Of a DNA stretch of 64,000 nucleotides, positions 21,776 through 33,147 are shown in pieces. Location of the stretch: assembly GCF_012427845.1 (NCBI RefSeq), contig NZ_CP038498.1, forward strand, positions 1,178,001-1,242,000, in the 5' to 3' direction. Under the pieces are notes generated by a model. It was not told the origin of the DNA and did no database searches. It saw only the letters and a program-made list of their open reading frames with translations. Source of the DNA: Pectobacterium punjabense. GTDB taxonomy: Bacteria > Pseudomonadota > Gammaproteobacteria > Enterobacterales > Enterobacteriaceae. Both the position numbers and the translations under genes were made by a program. The first letter of the stretch is position 1, and every line of letters starts with the position of its first letter.

Positions 21776-24700
21776 ATGGCCGAACCACGTTTTGTTCACC
21801 TGCGTGTTCACAGTGACTATTCCATGATCGATGGGCTGGCCAAAGTCGGTCCGCTGGTAAAAAAAGCGGCGGCGCTCGGGATGCCCGCGCTGGCGATTAC
21901 CGATTTTACCAACCTGTGTGGGCTGGTTAAATTCTATGGCGGCGCGCATGGCGCAGGGGTCAAACCTATCATCGGCGCAGACTTCTATGTCGAAAGCGAT
22001 GAATTAGGGGATGAATTGGCGCATCTCACTGTGTTAGCCATGAACAATGAAGGCTACCAGAATCTCACGCTGCTGATTTCCCATGCTTATCAACGAGGCT
22101 ATGGCGCTGCCGGGCCGACAATTGACCGTGATTGGCTGATTGAGCATCAGGAAGGTCTGATTCTTCTATCGGGTGGTCGCCGAGGTGATGTGGGGCGGTT
22201 TTTACTGCGTGGCAATCAGGCGCAGGCCGAGCAGAGTCTGGCGTTCTATCAGGAACACTTCCCTCAGCGTTACTATCTGGAGCTCACCCGTACGTCCCGC
22301 CCGGATGAAGAAAGCTATTTGCATGCGGCGGTGGAGCTAGCAACCAAGCACGGTTTGCCCGTTGTAGCGACCAACGAAGTGTGCTTTATCAGCACGGATG
22401 ATTTTGAGGCTCACGAAATTCGCGTGGCCATTCACGATGGCTATACGCTTGACGATCCTAAACGCCCACGTCATTACAGCCCGCAGCAATATATGCGTTC
22501 CGAAGAGGAAATGTGTGAGCTGTTTGCAGATATCCCTGAAGCGCTGGCGAACAGCGTTGAAATTGCCAAACGCTGTAACGTAACGATTCGTCTGGGCGAA
22601 TATTTTCTGCCGCAGTTCCCGACGGGCGACATGACCACGGAAGATTTTCTGGTTGAGTGCTCGAAAAAAGGGCTGGAAGATCGCCTCGAATTCCTGTTCC
22701 CCGACCCGGAAGTGCGTGCTGCGCGTCGGCCGGAATATGATGAGCGTCTGGATATTGAACTGGGCGTTATCAACCAGATGGGATTCCCCGGCTACTTCCT
22801 GATCGTCATGGAGTTTATCCAGTGGTCGAAGGATAACGATGTGCCTGTTGGCCCAGGACGTGGTTCCGGTGCGGGCTCATTGGTCGCCTACGCGCTGAAA
22901 ATCACCGATCTGGACCCGCTGGAATTCGATCTGCTGTTTGAACGCTTCCTCAACCCTGAACGTGTCTCCATGCCTGACTTTGACGTCGATTTCTGTATGG
23001 AAAAACGCGACAAGGTCATCGACCATGTTGCGGAAATGTACGGGCGTGATGCGGTCTCGCAGATTATCACCTTTGGTACGATGGCGGCGAAAGCGGTGAT
23101 TCGTGACGTAGGGCGTGTGCTTGGACACCCTTATGGATTTGTCGATCGCATTTCAAAACTGGTGCCGCCCGATCCGGGCATGACGCTGGAAAAGGCGTTT
23201 GCTGCCGAACCGCAGCTGCCGGAAATTTATGAAGCCGATGAGGAAGTTAAAGCCCTCATCGATATGGCGCGCAAGCTCGAAGGAGTCACGCGTAACGCCG
23301 GTAAACACGCAGGTGGGGTGGTAATATCCCCCACCAAAATAACCGATTTTGCGCCGCTGTATTGTGATTCGGAAGGGAATCATCCGGTTACCCAGTTTGA
23401 TAAAAATGACGTGGAATATGCTGGGCTGGTGAAGTTCGACTTCCTTGGCTTGCGTACGTTGACCATCATCGACTGGGCGCTGGAGATGATCAACGCTCGT
23501 CGTGCGAAGCAAGGTCAGGAACCGATTGATATCGCCGCGATCCCACTCGACGATAAGAAAAGTTTCGACATGCTGCAACGCTCGGAAACCACGGCGGTAT
23601 TCCAGCTTGAATCGCGTGGCATGAAAGATCTGATTAAGCGCCTAAAGCCCGACTGTTTTGAAGATATGATCGCATTGGTGGCGCTGTTCCGCCCCGGCCC
23701 GCTGCAATCTGGCATGGTGGATAACTTCATTGACCGTAAGCATGGGCGTGAAGCGATCTCGTATCCTGATATTGAATGGCAGCACGAGTCTCTCAAGCCT
23801 GTACTGGAACCGACCTACGGCATTATCCTGTATCAGGAACAGGTTATGCAGATTGCGCAGGTTCTGGCGGGCTATACGCTGGGCGGCGCGGATATGTTGC
23901 GTCGTGCGATGGGGAAAAAGAACCCGGTCGAGATGGCGAAGCAGCGTGGTGGCTTTGAAGATGGTGCTAAATCGCGCGGCGTGAACGGTGAGCTGGCGGT
24001 TAAGATTTTTGACCTGGTGGAAAAATTCGCCGGTTACGGCTTTAATAAATCACACTCCGCTGCTTATGCGCTGGTGTCGTACCAAACGCTGTGGCTGAAA
24101 GCGCACTATCCTGCGGAGTTCATGGCGGCGGTGATGACGGCCGATATGGACAACACGGACAAAGTGGTGGGGCTGGTTGATGAATGCTGGCGGATGGGGT
24201 TAAAAATCCTGCCTCCAGATATCAATAGCGGTCTGTATCACTTCCACGTTAACGACGATGGCGAGATTGTTTACGGTATCGGCGCAATTAAAGGTGTAGG
24301 TGAAGGTCCGATTGAGGCCATTATTGAAGCGCGTAATCAGGGTGGCTATTTTAGGGAACTGTTTGATCTTTGTGCCCGCACTGACATTAAAAAGCTGAAC
24401 CGCCGCGTGCTGGAAAAGCTGATTATGTCCGGAGCGTTCGACCGTTTGGGGCCGCATCGCGCCGCGCTGATGAACGCATTGGCTGATGCGCTAAAGGCTG
24501 CCGATCAGCACGCGAAAGCGGAAGCCATTGGTCAGGTGGATATGTTCGGCGTGCTGGCTGATGCACCTGAGCAAGTTGAGCAATCCTACAGCACTGTGCC
24601 ACCGTGGCCGGAGCAGGTGGTGCTGGATGGTGAGCGGGAGACGCTGGGGCTGTACCTGACCGGCCACCCGATCACCCAATATATTAAGGAAATTGAACGC

Positions 24701-25258
24701 TATGCCGGTGGCGTACGTTTGAAAGATATGCACCCGACGGATCGGGGTAAAATGACCACTGCCGTTGGGCTGGTGTTGGCGGCTCGCGTCATGGTCACCA
24801 AACGGGGTAACCGTATTGGTGTCTGTACCTTGGACGATCGTTCCGGTCGGCTTGAGATTATGCTGTTTACCGATGCATTGGAAAAATATCAGCATTTACT
24901 TGAGAAAGACCGTATCCTTATCGCCAGTGGACAGGTCAGCTTTGATGACTTCAGCGGCGGGCTTAAAATGACCGTCCGAGAGTTAATGGATATCAGTGAA
25001 GCGCGGGAAAAATACGCGCGCGGGCTTGCTATCTCGCTGACTGACAGGCAAATTGATGACCAGCTATTAAACCGTCTCCGCCAATCGTTGGAACCCCATC
25101 GATCGGGGACGATCCCAGTGCATCTCTATTACCAGCGTGAAGATGCGCGCGCCCGACTACGTTTCGGCGCAGCATGGCGTGTAACGCCTGCCGATGCGCT
25201 ACTGAACGAGCTGCGCACATTAGTGGGTAATGAGCAGGTGGAACTGGAATTTGACTAA
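21776..25258 (+). CDS. dnaE: DNA polymerase III alpha subunit
   Basis: Replicative polymerase, 1160 residues, the same as E. coli DnaE. Order: N-terminal PHP domain ([13 protein letters not shown]), palm with the catalytic pair in [12 protein letters not shown] (near 400), a [17 protein letters not shown] stretch near 362, fingers with [19 protein letters not shown] near 750, a helix-hairpin-helix region, an OB domain around 1000 ([20 protein letters not shown]) and the C-terminal tau-binding part. A 76-bp gap separates it from rnhB. Confidence 0.99.
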   Translation: MAEPRFVHLRVHSDYSMIDGLAKVGPLVKKAAALGMPALAITDFTNLCGLVKFYGGAHGAGVKPIIGADFYVESDELGDELAHLTVLAMNNEGYQNLTLLISHAYQRGYGAAGPTIDRDWLIEHQEGLILLSGGRRGDVGRFLLRGNQAQAEQSLAFYQEHFPQRYYLELTRTSRPDEESYLHAAVELATKHGLPVVATNEVCFISTDDFEAHEIRVAIHDGYTLDDPKRPRHYSPQQYMRSEEEMCELFADIPEALANSVEIAKRCNVTIRLGEYFLPQFPTGDMTTEDFLVECSKKGLEDRLEFLFPDPEVRAARRPEYDERLDIELGVINQMGFPGYFLIVMEFIQWSKDNDVPVGPGRGSGAGSLVAYALKITDLDPLEFDLLFERFLNPERVSMPDFDVDFCMEKRDKVIDHVAEMYGRDAVSQIITFGTMAAKAVIRDVGRVLGHPYGFVDRISKLVPPDPGMTLEKAFAAEPQLPEIYEADEEVKALIDMARKLEGVTRNAGKHAGGVVISPTKITDFAPLYCDSEGNHPVTQFDKNDVEYAGLVKFDFLGLRTLTIIDWALEMINARRAKQGQEPIDIAAIPLDDKKSFDMLQRSETTAVFQLESRGMKDLIKRLKPDCFEDMIALVALFRPGPLQSGMVDNFIDRKHGREAISYPDIEWQHESLKPVLEPTYGIILYQEQVMQIAQVLAGYTLGGADMLRRAMGKKNPVEMAKQRGGFEDGAKSRGVNGELAVKIFDLVEKFAGYGFNKSHSAAYALVSYQTLWLKAHYPAEFMAAVMTADMDNTDKVVGLVDECWRMGLKILPPDINSGLYHFHVNDDGEIVYGIGAIKGVGEGPIEAIIEARNQGGYFRELFDLCARTDIKKLNRRVLEKLIMSGAFDRLGPHRAALMNALADALKAADQHAKAEAIGQVDMFGVLADAPEQVEQSYSTVPPWPEQVVLDGERETLGLYLTGHPITQYIKEIERYAGGVRLKDMHPTDRGKMTTAVGLVLAARVMVTKRGNRIGVCTLDDRSGRLEIMLFTDALEKYQHLLEKDRILIASGQVSFDDFSGGLKMTVRELMDISEAREKYARGLAISLTDRQIDDQLLNRLRQSLEPHRSGTIPVHLYYQREDARARLRFGAAWRVTPADALLNELRTLVGNEQVELEFD

Positions 25259-25270
25259 TATAGGAATACT

Positions 25271-26230
25271 ATGAGTCTGAATTTTCTTGATTTTGAGCAG
25301 CCGATTGCAGAGTTGGAAGCGAAAATTGACTCGCTGACCGCAGTCAGCCGTCAAGACGAAAAATTAGATATTAACCTGGACGAAGAAGTCCAGCGCCTGC
25401 GTGAGAAGAGCGTTGAACTGACGCGCAAAATCTTCGCCGATTTGGGTGCCTGGCAGGTTGCGCAATTAGCGCGCCATCCGCAACGTCCTTATACGCTTGA
25501 TTATATTAAGCACATCTTTACCGACTTTGATGAGTTGGCGGGCGATCGTGCCTATGCTGACGACAAAGCCATTGTCGGCGGGATTGCCCGTTTGGATGGA
25601 CGCCCGGTGATGATCATTGGTCATCAGAAAGGACGTGAAACCAAAGAAAAGATTCGCCGTAATTTCGGCATGCCTGCACCGGAAGGGTATCGCAAAGCGC
25701 TGCGCCTGATGGAAATGGCCGATCGCTTCAAGATGCCGATCGTGACCTTTATCGACACGCCGGGCGCTTATCCAGGCGTGGGCGCGGAAGAACGCGGTCA
25801 GTCTGAAGCGATCGCGCGCAATCTGCGTGAAATGTCGACGCTGCGTGTGCCAATTATCTGTACCGTTATCGGCGAAGGCGGTTCCGGTGGTGCGTTGGCT
25901 ATTGGCGTGGGCGACAAGGTCAATATGTTGCAGTACAGCACCTATTCGGTTATTTCACCGGAAGGCTGTGCGTCTATCCTGTGGAAGAGCGCGGATAAAG
26001 CGCCGCTGGCGGCTGAAGCCATGGGCATCATTGCGCCGCGTCTGAAAGAGCTGAAACTGATCGATACCGTGATCCCTGAGCCGTTGGGTTCGGCGCACCG
26101 TAACGTTCCGGCGATGGCTGAATCTCTGAAAGCACAGTTGCTGGCCGATCTGCTCGACCTCGACGGCCTGACGGAAGAAGAGCTGTTGAACCGCCGTTAT
26201 CAGCGTTTGATGAACTATGGTTACTGTTAA
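25271..26230 (+). CDS. accA: Acetyl-CoA carboxylase carboxyltransferase alpha subunit
   Basis: Works with AccD to move the carboxyl from biotinyl-AccB to acetyl-CoA, giving malonyl-CoA, the committed step of fatty acid synthesis. It has 319 residues as in E. coli. [22 protein letters not shown] near 130 and the oxyanion-type loop [13 protein letters not shown] near 205 are diagnostic. It starts 12 bp after dnaE. In E. coli ldcC follows; here a terminator and yaeR follow. Confidence 0.98.
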   Translation: MSLNFLDFEQPIAELEAKIDSLTAVSRQDEKLDINLDEEVQRLREKSVELTRKIFADLGAWQVAQLARHPQRPYTLDYIKHIFTDFDELAGDRAYADDKAIVGGIARLDGRPVMIIGHQKGRETKEKIRRNFGMPAPEGYRKALRLMEMADRFKMPIVTFIDTPGAYPGVGAEERGQSEAIARNLREMSTLRVPIICTVIGEGGSGGALAIGVGDKVNMLQYSTYSVISPEGCASILWKSADKAPLAAEAMGIIAPRLKELKLIDTVIPEPLGSAHRNVPAMAESLKAQLLADLLDLDGLTEEELLNRRYQRLMNYGYC

Positions 26231-26304
26231 GTACTGTGGTTATTGCTGACAAGGTAATTGTCTGATTGATGGGTTATCAATCCGGCGACTCGGGCGTTAC
26301 TTTG

Positions 26305-26338
26305 AAAATCCGTTGTCAGAAATGACAGCGGATTTTTT
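26305..26338 (+). terminator. Rho-independent terminator after accA
   Basis: A 14-base-pair stem (one wobble) with a 4-base loop, built from AAAATCCG..TGTCA and TGACA..CGGATTTT, followed by Ts. It closes the long bamA-accA block. Confidence 0.88.
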
Positions 26339-26356
26339 GCTATAGGGGGTTAGAGC

Positions 26357-26746
26357 ATGCTGACACTGCTTGATGTCCATCACATTTCGGTGATTGCCGC
26401 TGATTATGCACGTAGCAAGGCATTTTATTGTGATGTGCTGGGGTTTACGTTGAACAACGAGGTTTACCGTGAAGCGCGGCAGTCGTGGAAAGGCGATCTT
26501 TCGCTGAATGGGCGTTACACCATTGAGCTATTTTCTTTCCCGCATCCCCCATCGCGAGTCAGCCGGCCGGAAGCGTGCGGTTTACGTCATCTAGCTTTTG
26601 CCGTGGCGGACGTTGAACAAGCCATTGCCTCGTTGGGGCAGGCTGGCGTCATCTGTGAACCCGTGCGGATCGATCCTGAAACGCAGAAGCGATTCACGTT
26701 TTTCTCCGATCCTGACGGCTTGCCTTTAGAACTGTATGAGATCTGA
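26357..26746 (+). CDS. yaeR: VOC family protein YaeR (glyoxalase-like)
   Basis: A 129-residue single-domain member of the vicinal oxygen chelate superfamily, like E. coli YaeR (also labelled GloA2). Metal-ligand-like residues appear in LDVHHISVIA (His near 8-9), YTIELFSFP (Glu near 58), GLRHLAFAV (His near 77) and LPLELYEI (Glu near 126). The substrate is unknown; a glyoxalase I role is suggested only by the fold. Its 3' end overlaps the start of tilS by 11 bp, as a translationally coupled pair. Confidence 0.9.
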   Translation: MLTLLDVHHISVIAADYARSKAFYCDVLGFTLNNEVYREARQSWKGDLSLNGRYTIELFSFPHPPSRVSRPEACGLRHLAFAVADVEQAIASLGQAGVICEPVRIDPETQKRFTFFSDPDGLPLELYEI

Positions 26747-28085
26747 TTCTGTGAACCACACTGAACCTGATGATGGATTGATCCAGACGATTGTGGCGCA
26801 GACGGCTGGATGCGGGTCAATCCTGCTAGCCTACAGCGGTGGCCTGGATTCTAGCGTACTATTACATCTGCTGGTGGCCGCGCGCCAGCGTGCTGGGGTG
26901 ACTCTTCGTGCGGCTTATGTCCATCACGGCTTAAATCCGCTGGCCGATAGCTGGGCCGAACATTGTCGCCAGCAGTGTGAACGCTGGCAGGTGCCGTTTG
27001 CCTCGCTGCCTGTGACGGTTGAGGCGCAGAACGGCGGCATCGAAGCCGCAGCCAGAGCCGCGCGCTATCAGGCGCTGCAAACGCATCTGCAAGAGGGGGA
27101 AACCCTGCTGACGGCACAGCACCTTGATGACCAGAGTGAAACCTTTTTACTGGCGCTTAAACGCGGCAGCGGGCCTGCCGGATTGTCTGCGATGGCGGCT
27201 AACACTATGTTGGGTCATCATCGTCTCATTCGTCCGCTGTTAGGGTTTTCTCGTATCCAGTTGGAAGCCTATGCGCAGCGGCATCAGCTTCATTGGATTG
27301 AAGACGACAGCAATCAGGATGAACGTTTTGACCGCAATTTTCTACGCCGCCAGATCTTACCGCGACTGACGCAGCGCTGGCCGCATTTCTCCTCCGCCGT
27401 GGCACGTAGCGCCCAGCTGTGTGCCGAACAGGAACAACTGATCGATGAGCTGCTGGAGGAGTCATTGCAGGCGTTATGCCAGCCGGATGGCGCGCTGAGC
27501 ATTGGTGGTCTGCTGCCGCTAAGCCCGGTACGTCGCTTTGCGCTGCTGCGCCGCTGGCTAGCGCAGCAAGGGGCGATGATGCCAGCACGTGAACAGTTGC
27601 AGCGGCTTTGGGATGAGGTGGCGACCAGCCGTCAGGATGCGGAGCCGGTATTGCAGTTGAATCAGATGCAGATCCGCCGTTTTCGCCAATTTCTCTACCT
27701 GCTACCGCTGGTGCCGTCGCTAAAAGACCGCATTCTGCCGTGGCAACCGACGTCATGTCCGTTATCTCTCCCTGACAATCTCGGTACGCTGTTGCTGGCT
27801 GATGGTGGGATCGCGGTTCGCGCGCCGGAAAACGGTGAGGCGGTGAGTATCCGCTTCTCAACCAGCGGAACTGTGCATATTGTTGGCAGAGCACACGGTC
27901 GGCAAATCAAGAAACTCTGGCAGGAGCTGGATGTTCCACCCTGGTGGCGTGACCGGACGCCGCTGGTGTTTTATAACGATCAACTGATTGCCGCTGTGGG
28001 GCGATTTGTCACGCGAGAAGGGCAAGTTAGAGAAGATCAGCCTGTGTGGCACATTATGTGGGAAAAACAAGTTTGTGAAAAATAA
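26736..28085 (+). CDS. tilS: tRNA(Ile)-lysidine synthase TilS
   Basis: Modifies C34 of tRNA-Ile2 (CAU) to lysidine with ATP, changing it to read AUA; essential in most bacteria. It has 449 residues. The PP-loop SGGLDSS is at 34-40, followed by the conserved YVHHGL and AQHLDDQSETFLLALKRGSGP segments, and the C-terminal domain ends with HIVGRAHGRQIKKLWQELDVPPW. The start is the ATG at 26736 inside yaeR; a GTG at 26751 is an alternative. Confidence 0.96.
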   Translation: MRSDSVNHTEPDDGLIQTIVAQTAGCGSILLAYSGGLDSSVLLHLLVAARQRAGVTLRAAYVHHGLNPLADSWAEHCRQQCERWQVPFASLPVTVEAQNGGIEAAARAARYQALQTHLQEGETLLTAQHLDDQSETFLLALKRGSGPAGLSAMAANTMLGHHRLIRPLLGFSRIQLEAYAQRHQLHWIEDDSNQDERFDRNFLRRQILPRLTQRWPHFSSAVARSAQLCAEQEQLIDELLEESLQALCQPDGALSIGGLLPLSPVRRFALLRRWLAQQGAMMPAREQLQRLWDEVATSRQDAEPVLQLNQMQIRRFRQFLYLLPLVPSLKDRILPWQPTSCPLSLPDNLGTLLLADGGIAVRAPENGEAVSIRFSTSGTVHIVGRAHGRQIKKLWQELDVPPWWRDRTPLVFYNDQLIAAVGRFVTREGQVREDQPVWHIMWEKQVCEK

Positions 28086-28135
28086 GCCTAGGGGGAAAAA
28101 AGCCTAGGGAAGAAACTGATGTTGGTTAGCATTGA

Positions 28136-28167
28136 AATAAAAACGGACAACTTGCGTTGTCCGTTTG
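28136..28167 (-). terminator. Terminator between convergent tilS and rof
   Basis: Perfect 11-base stem AAACGGACAAC / GTTGTCCGTTT with a 4-base loop. On the minus strand it runs into TTTTATTTC, so it best serves rof; it may also stop tilS transcripts. Confidence 0.8.
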
Positions 28168-28213
28168 GGAAGCATTTATTCAGCGTTTGCCGCTCAATGA
28201 AAGGGACGGTCCG

Positions 28214-28474
28214 TCAGGATTCGCTGACAACGACTTTCCCGATTTCAGGATGACTGAAACTGACGATGTGGTCGAGGCGCAGTTCGCGCGTTGCACCGGA
28301 GGCTTCAATCACCAGATATTCGACCTGTTTACGTGAGATCATATCACTGGCTTTACCGGTCACAACTTCACCATTGCGTAGTTCCAGCGTCAGCGTCAGA
28401 TTCTGCTGACAGGTGGCTTCCAGGCTATCGTAATCATCACAGTTGATGGGTTGATATTCATTACTCATTGACAT
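28214..28474 (-). CDS. rof: Rho-binding antiterminator Rof
   Basis: Small protein that binds transcription factor Rho and inhibits Rho-dependent termination (known from E. coli Rof/YaeO). From the ATG at 28474 it has 86 residues, with the [12 protein letters not shown] start, the central [13 protein letters not shown] stretch and the [17 protein letters not shown] end typical of the family, which has an Sm-like fold. Its 5' end overlaps the yaeP 3' end by 14 bp, so the pair is an operon. Confidence 0.95.
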   Translation of the reverse strand: MSMSNEYQPINCDDYDSLEATCQQNLTLTLELRNGEVVTGKASDMISRKQVEYLVIEASGATRELRLDHIVSFSHPEIGKVVVSES

Positions 28475-28661
28475 AATCACTCACCAATAAGTTAGCGGCG
28501 GCAAAAGCGGCCTGTTCCCTGACGGAGGATGGCAACGCCTCATTCGCGGCAATGCCATCCAGGGTTTTCAAAACACAACCCAGCGAATCGGGTATATAGC
28601 CCAGATCGCCACTGGCGATCTCTGCGTATAAGCGACGTACTAATTCACAGTATTCTTGCAC
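28461..28661 (-). CDS. yaeP: YaeP family protein
   Basis: Conserved small protein of unknown function, 66 residues, matching E. coli YaeP in length and in [23 protein letters not shown]. The frame is open to an ATG at 28700, but a GTG at 28661 sits 5 nt behind GGGAGG, a very strong ribosome binding site, and homology starts there; I therefore use the GTG. It is followed by rof with overlap, as in E. coli, so a role linked to transcription termination is possible but unproven. Confidence 0.92.
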   Translation of the reverse strand: MQEYCELVRRLYAEIASGDLGYIPDSLGCVLKTLDGIAANEALPSSVREQAAFAAANLLVSDYVNE

Positions 28662-28901
28662 TATATCCTCCCTTAAAAGCTTAGCTCGGTAGATATTCAT
28701 GCATCATCACTTGCCGTGGTGCGCGATGTTGTAAGCCTACGAAGATAAACTCTATTTATCAAACCGACTATAGCATAGGGATTAACAGGATATCAGTAGT
28801 CCTTAGATGCCTAATCTATCGGATACGTGGCAGATATCACCTTTACTGTGAGGATGGCGCTAACTCAAGTAAACTAGGAGGGAATAAAAACGAGGTCACT
28901 G

Positions 28902-29456
28902 ATGGCATTAAAAGCAACGGTTTACAAAGCAGCAATCAATATCGCCGATATGGATCGGAATTTTTTCCACGATGCGAGCCTGACAATAGCGCAGCATCCC
29001 TCTGAAACTGAGCAACGCATGATGCTGCGGCTTTTAGCATGGATCTGCCACGCTGATGAAAATCTGCGCTTTACCAAAGGGCTTAGCGCAGATGACGAAC
29101 CAGAAATCTGGCGACGTAATGATACGATGGAGCTGGAATTGTGGATTGAGTTAGGCCTGCCGGACGAAAAACGTCTGAAGAAAGCCTGCAATCAGTCCCG
29201 TGCCGTGGTGCTGTATGCCTACAGCGAGCGTGCGGCACAGGTTTGGTGGAATGCGATATCGAATAAGGTCTCTGGATACAAGAATCTGGCTGTCCGATTT
29301 TTAGATGACAATCAACTGGCTCAGCTTGCCGGACTGGTTCAGCGCACCATGTCACTACAGGCAACGATCCAGGATGGTACGATCTGGTTGTCTGACGATA
29401 AGAATAGTCTTGAAATAACATTTTCTGAGTGGAAAATTCCTCAGACTCAGGGATGA
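28902..29456 (+). CDS. yaeQ: YaeQ family protein
   Basis: Conserved protein of 184 residues (E. coli YaeQ 181) with a PD-(D/E)XK nuclease-like fold in known structures. The function is unsettled; early reports of an RfaH-like role are disputed. Begins [20 protein letters not shown]; the [31 protein letters not shown] block near 65-95 is the family core, with Glu and Asp of the nuclease-like site. The start is preceded by GAGGTCACTG. In E. coli arfB lies next; here nlpE follows directly at 68 bp. Confidence 0.92.
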   Translation: MALKATVYKAAINIADMDRNFFHDASLTIAQHPSETEQRMMLRLLAWICHADENLRFTKGLSADDEPEIWRRNDTMELELWIELGLPDEKRLKKACNQSRAVVLYAYSERAAQVWWNAISNKVSGYKNLAVRFLDDNQLAQLAGLVQRTMSLQATIQDGTIWLSDDKNSLEITFSEWKIPQTQG

Positions 29457-29524
29457 TAACAAGTTGGGTACGTTACAGCGTATTGAGTAAGAACGGGAAA
29501 ACAGGACAGAGGGACAGAAAAATA

Positions 29525-30223
29525 ATGATGAAAAAACTGGCTATCGGTGTGCTGTTGATTGCGGGGATTTCTGGGTTGATCGGGTGTCATACCCGTTCAC
29601 AAGTTCAGGAAGAGCCCCTTAAACCAATGGCGCAAAGCTATCGTGGCGTTTTACCCTGTGCAGACTGCGGAGGGATTGATACGTCACTGTTTTTGGAAAA
29701 AGACGGGACTTTTGTTCTGCGTGAACAGTATCAAACGACGAGAGAAGGCAACAACACGTTCGCTTCCTATGGGCAATGGCGGCGCACCGCGGACAAGCTG
29801 GTCCTGACGGATAGTGCGGGCGAAAAACGTTACTTCCGCCCAGTTGATAGCGCCCTTGAAATGTTGGATCAACAAGGTTTGCCCATCAATTCATCTCTTC
29901 CTCGTCAACTGACAGCAACCGAGCAGCCGCTGCCAAATACGCCGATGGTAATGAAGGGAATGTATCGCTATATGGCGGATGTCGCGACCTTCTCTGACTG
30001 CGCGACAGGAAAGACTTTTGTGATGGATGACAGTGCGGAGTTGGAAAGAGAATATTTTCGCGTGAGAGAGAAAGCTGCGGAACCGGTATTACTTGTTCTC
30101 ACTGCGCATTTTGCCGTTATTCCGTCGATGGAAGAGGGGCAAATGGTGAAGGCAGTTGTCCCTAACGGGGGCGATAAAGTACGTATGAAGGCACGAGAAA
30201 ACTGCGATACACAGATAGACTGA
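29525..30223 (+). CDS. nlpE: Copper resistance / envelope stress lipoprotein NlpE
   Basis: Outer membrane lipoprotein that reports surface contact and lipoprotein trafficking faults to the Cpx system; first found as CutF. From the ATG at 29525 it has 232 residues (E. coli 236). The signal peptide ends in a lipobox LIGC (Cys near residue 20 of the MKKLAIG start). The N-terminal domain carries the CxxC pair in GVLPCADCGGIDTSLFL, and the C-terminal domain holds DCATGKTF and a late Cys. A frame extending back to 29429 overlaps yaeQ and lacks a signal peptide. Confidence 0.94.
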   Translation: MMKKLAIGVLLIAGISGLIGCHTRSQVQEEPLKPMAQSYRGVLPCADCGGIDTSLFLEKDGTFVLREQYQTTREGNNTFASYGQWRRTADKLVLTDSAGEKRYFRPVDSALEMLDQQGLPINSSLPRQLTATEQPLPNTPMVMKGMYRYMADVATFSDCATGKTFVMDDSAELEREYFRVREKAAEPVLLVLTAHFAVIPSMEEGQMVKAVVPNGGDKVRMKARENCDTQID

Positions 30224-30235
30224 TTCGGCATTTAA

Positions 30236-30267
30236 AAGAAAAAGGCACTGATTTTCAGTGCCTTTTT
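30236..30267. terminator. Bidirectional terminator between nlpE and mutS
   Basis: GGCACTGA / TCAGTGCC with a 3-base loop, flanked by an A-rich run on the left and TTTTT on the right. It can stop both the plus-strand nlpE and minus-strand mutS transcripts. Confidence 0.88.
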
Positions 30268-30281
30268 CGTTCTGACTCGCG

Positions 30282-32846
30282 TTAGAGCATTTTCTTTAGC
30301 TGATAAAGCCAATCTAGCGCCTGACGTGGCGTGAGTGCATCAGGATCAATGGCTTCCAGCGCTTCTATCGCCGGTGACGGTTCATCATTACTCAACAGCG
30401 CTAGCTGCGCGCCATCGATATGGCTGGATGACGCGTTATTCGATAACGTTTCCAGCTCTTTCAGCTTCTGACGTGCACGTTTAATCACTTCTTTCGGTAC
30501 ACCCGCAAGTGCGGCGACGGCTAGACCGTAACTTTTGCTGGCTGCACCGTCTTGTACGCTGTGCATAAAGGCAATGGTATCGCCGTGCTCGCGTGCATCC
30601 AGATGGACATTCACCACGCCTTCCATTTTTTCCGGTAGGGTGGTTAGTTCAAAGTAGTGCGTTGCAAACAGCGTCATGGCTTTGATGCGGTTTGCCAGAT
30701 TCTCTGCACAGGCCCATGCCAGCGACAGACCGTCGTAGGTTGAGGTGCCGCGACCGATTTCGTCCATCAGTACCAGACTGTTTTCCGTAGCGTTGTGCAG
30801 AATATTCGCCGTTTCCGTCATTTCTACCATGAAAGTGGAACGGCCAGATGCCAGATCGTCTGCGGCGCCCACGCGGGTGAAAATACGGTCGACGGGGCCA
30901 ATGACCGCCTGATCCGCTGGCACAAAGCAGCCGATATGCGCCATCAGCACAATCAGTGCCGTCTGACGCATATAGGTACTTTTCCCCCCCATGTTGGGAC
31001 CAGTAATGATCAACATACGACGCTGTGGCGAGAGCGATAGGGGATTCGAAATAAACGGCTCACGCAGTACTTGCTCGACGACGGGGTGACGACCGCCTGT
31101 AATTTTGATGCCGGGTTTGTCACTCAGCGTCGGGCAGACGTAATTTAGCGTATCGGCTCGCTCGGCCAAGTTTGCTAACACATCCAACTCGGCCAGTGCT
31201 GCTGCACTTTGCTGGAGTTCCGCTAAATGAGGCAACAGCAAATCAAAAAGTTCATCGTAGAGCGCTTTTTCCAGCGCCAGTGCCTTGCCCTTTGAGGTCA
31301 GAACCTTGTCTTCGTATTCTTTCAGCTCGGGAATGATGTAGCGTTCGGCATTTTTCAGCGTCTGGCGACGGACATAGTGGATCGGCACCAGATGGCTCTG
31401 GCCTCGGCTAACTTGAATGTAATAGCCGTGCACACCATTGAAGCCGACTTTCAGCGTATCAAGCCCCAGTTTTTCACGCTCGCGAATTTCCAGACGGTCC
31501 AGATAATCGCTGGCGCCGTCAGCCAACGCACGCCACTCATCCAATTCGGCATGGTAGCCCGGTGCGATGACCCCACCGTCGCGTACCAGCACCGGCGGTG
31601 CTTCGACAACGGCGCGTTCCAGCAAATCACGCAGTTCATCAAATTGGCCAATCAGGCTGACCAAACGGCGAACGGAGTCGGTCTCCAACGGCGCAAGCTG
31701 TTCGCGAATATCGGGAAACTGCTGGAAAGCGTGGCGCATACGCGCGAGATCGCGTGGGCGTGCTGTGCGTAAAGCAAGGCGTGCCAGAATACGTTCCAGA
31801 TCGCCGACCTGCCGCAAATAGGGTTGTAAATCGGGCGTGATCTCCTGTAACGCACTGATGGCCTGTTGGCGCTGTTTGAGCGCATCAACATCGCGGCTAG
31901 GCATATGAATCCAGCGCTTCAGCATCCGGCTGCCCATTGCCGTCACGGTGCAGTCCAGCACGGCAGCCAGCGTATTTTCCACACCACCAGACAGATTTTG
32001 TGTCAGTTCAAGGTTACGACGCGTCGCCGCATCCATGATGATGCCGTCCTGTTGGCGCTCCATCGTAATGCCACGAATATGTGGCAGCGAAGTACGTTGG
32101 GTGTCTTTCGCGTATTGCAGCAGGCATCCTGCTGCCCGCAGCGCGAGTTTTGCCTGCTCGACGCCAAAACCGGTTAGATCGCGAGTACCAAATTGCAGGT
32201 TAAGCTGCTGGCGCGCGGTATCGGGTTCAAATTCCCACAGCGGACGGCGGCGGAGTCCATGACGATTTTCGATTAAATCCGTGGACTCAAAGGATTCTGG
32301 GTAGAGTAATTCTGCTGGATTGGTGCGCTGTAGCTCGGCTGCCATGGTTTCCCGGTCTGCCGGTTCGCTCACGCGAAAACGCCCAGAGCTGATGTCCAGC
32401 GTAGCGTAGCCAAATCCCCGGCTGTCCTGCCAGAGCGCTGCCAGCAGGTTATCCTGCTTTTCCTGCAACAGTGCTTCGTCGCTGATGGTGCCCGGTGTGA
32501 CGATGCGTACGACTTTGCGCTCAACGGGACCTTTGCTGGTGGCGGGATCGCCAATCTGCTCGCAGATAGCGACGGACTCACCCATTTGCACCAGTCTGGC
32601 AAGGTAGTTCTCGACGGCATGATGAGGAACGCCCGCCATCGGGATCGGTTCCCCTGCGGAAGCGCCGCGTTTTGTCAGCGAGATATCCAACAGTTGAGAA
32701 GCCCGTTTGGCATCGTCATAGAACAGCTCGTAAAAATCGCCCATGCGGTAAAACAGCAGAATTTCTGGATGCTCAGCCTTTAGCCTAAAATACTGCTGCA
32801 TCATTGGTGTGTGGGCGGTGAAGTCCTTCTCTGTGGCTTCATTCAT
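30282..32846 (-). CDS. mutS: DNA mismatch repair protein MutS
   Basis: Recognises base mismatches and recruits MutL. It has 854 residues (E. coli 853). The mismatch-binding domain includes the [11 protein letters not shown] motif near residue 36, with the Phe-x-Glu that contacts the mismatch. The C-terminal ATPase has GPNMGGKST (Walker A, about 615), a [14 protein letters not shown] stretch, [13 protein letters not shown] (Walker B region) and FATHYFELT. In E. coli its neighbours differ; here a glutathione transferase lies upstream on the same strand. Confidence 0.98.
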   Translation of the reverse strand: MNEATEKDFTAHTPMMQQYFRLKAEHPEILLFYRMGDFYELFYDDAKRASQLLDISLTKRGASAGEPIPMAGVPHHAVENYLARLVQMGESVAICEQIGDPATSKGPVERKVVRIVTPGTISDEALLQEKQDNLLAALWQDSRGFGYATLDISSGRFRVSEPADRETMAAELQRTNPAELLYPESFESTDLIENRHGLRRRPLWEFEPDTARQQLNLQFGTRDLTGFGVEQAKLALRAAGCLLQYAKDTQRTSLPHIRGITMERQQDGIIMDAATRRNLELTQNLSGGVENTLAAVLDCTVTAMGSRMLKRWIHMPSRDVDALKQRQQAISALQEITPDLQPYLRQVGDLERILARLALRTARPRDLARMRHAFQQFPDIREQLAPLETDSVRRLVSLIGQFDELRDLLERAVVEAPPVLVRDGGVIAPGYHAELDEWRALADGASDYLDRLEIREREKLGLDTLKVGFNGVHGYYIQVSRGQSHLVPIHYVRRQTLKNAERYIIPELKEYEDKVLTSKGKALALEKALYDELFDLLLPHLAELQQSAAALAELDVLANLAERADTLNYVCPTLSDKPGIKITGGRHPVVEQVLREPFISNPLSLSPQRRMLIITGPNMGGKSTYMRQTALIVLMAHIGCFVPADQAVIGPVDRIFTRVGAADDLASGRSTFMVEMTETANILHNATENSLVLMDEIGRGTSTYDGLSLAWACAENLANRIKAMTLFATHYFELTTLPEKMEGVVNVHLDAREHGDTIAFMHSVQDGAASKSYGLAVAALAGVPKEVIKRARQKLKELETLSNNASSSHIDGAQLALLSNDEPSPAIEALEAIDPDALTPRQALDWLYQLKKML

Positions 32847-33147
32847 ATTGATTTTACTCAGTCTTAACGCTTTTGTTCGTTCAGATGATAGCGCAGGGTT
32901 GGATGGTCAACCTTCCTGATGGCCCGTCACCTGAGCATTGAAATGGAATGCCAGAAGTATACTGGCTGGCAGATGAAAAACATCACCTGCGAGTGCGCTA
33001 TCTTACCATTGATAGCCGTTATTTGACGTCAACGCGACGTTACCAGACTGAGACAAGGATGCGTATCCGATTTTTCCACTATTGTTGGAGTGCGCGAGGC
33101 GGCTCGCAAGTTTTCCCGACATCGGTGTGATGCCTCGCGCTTATTCC
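32847..33147. other. Intergenic gap between mutS and gst
   Basis: 301 bp with no convincing gene. It must hold the mutS promoter on the minus strand, but I found no hexamer pair with correct spacing. A small hairpin GCGAG/CTCGC lies near 33099 without a T tract on the minus strand. Confidence 0.5.

Noticed and set aside
32880..32925. mutS promoter (TTGACC and TATCAT on the minus strand)
   Set aside because: The two hexamers are only about 14 bp apart, too close for sigma-70.
32948..33130. 60-codon ORF between mutS and gst
   Set aside because: No good ribosome binding site, no recognisable motif, and length expected by chance.
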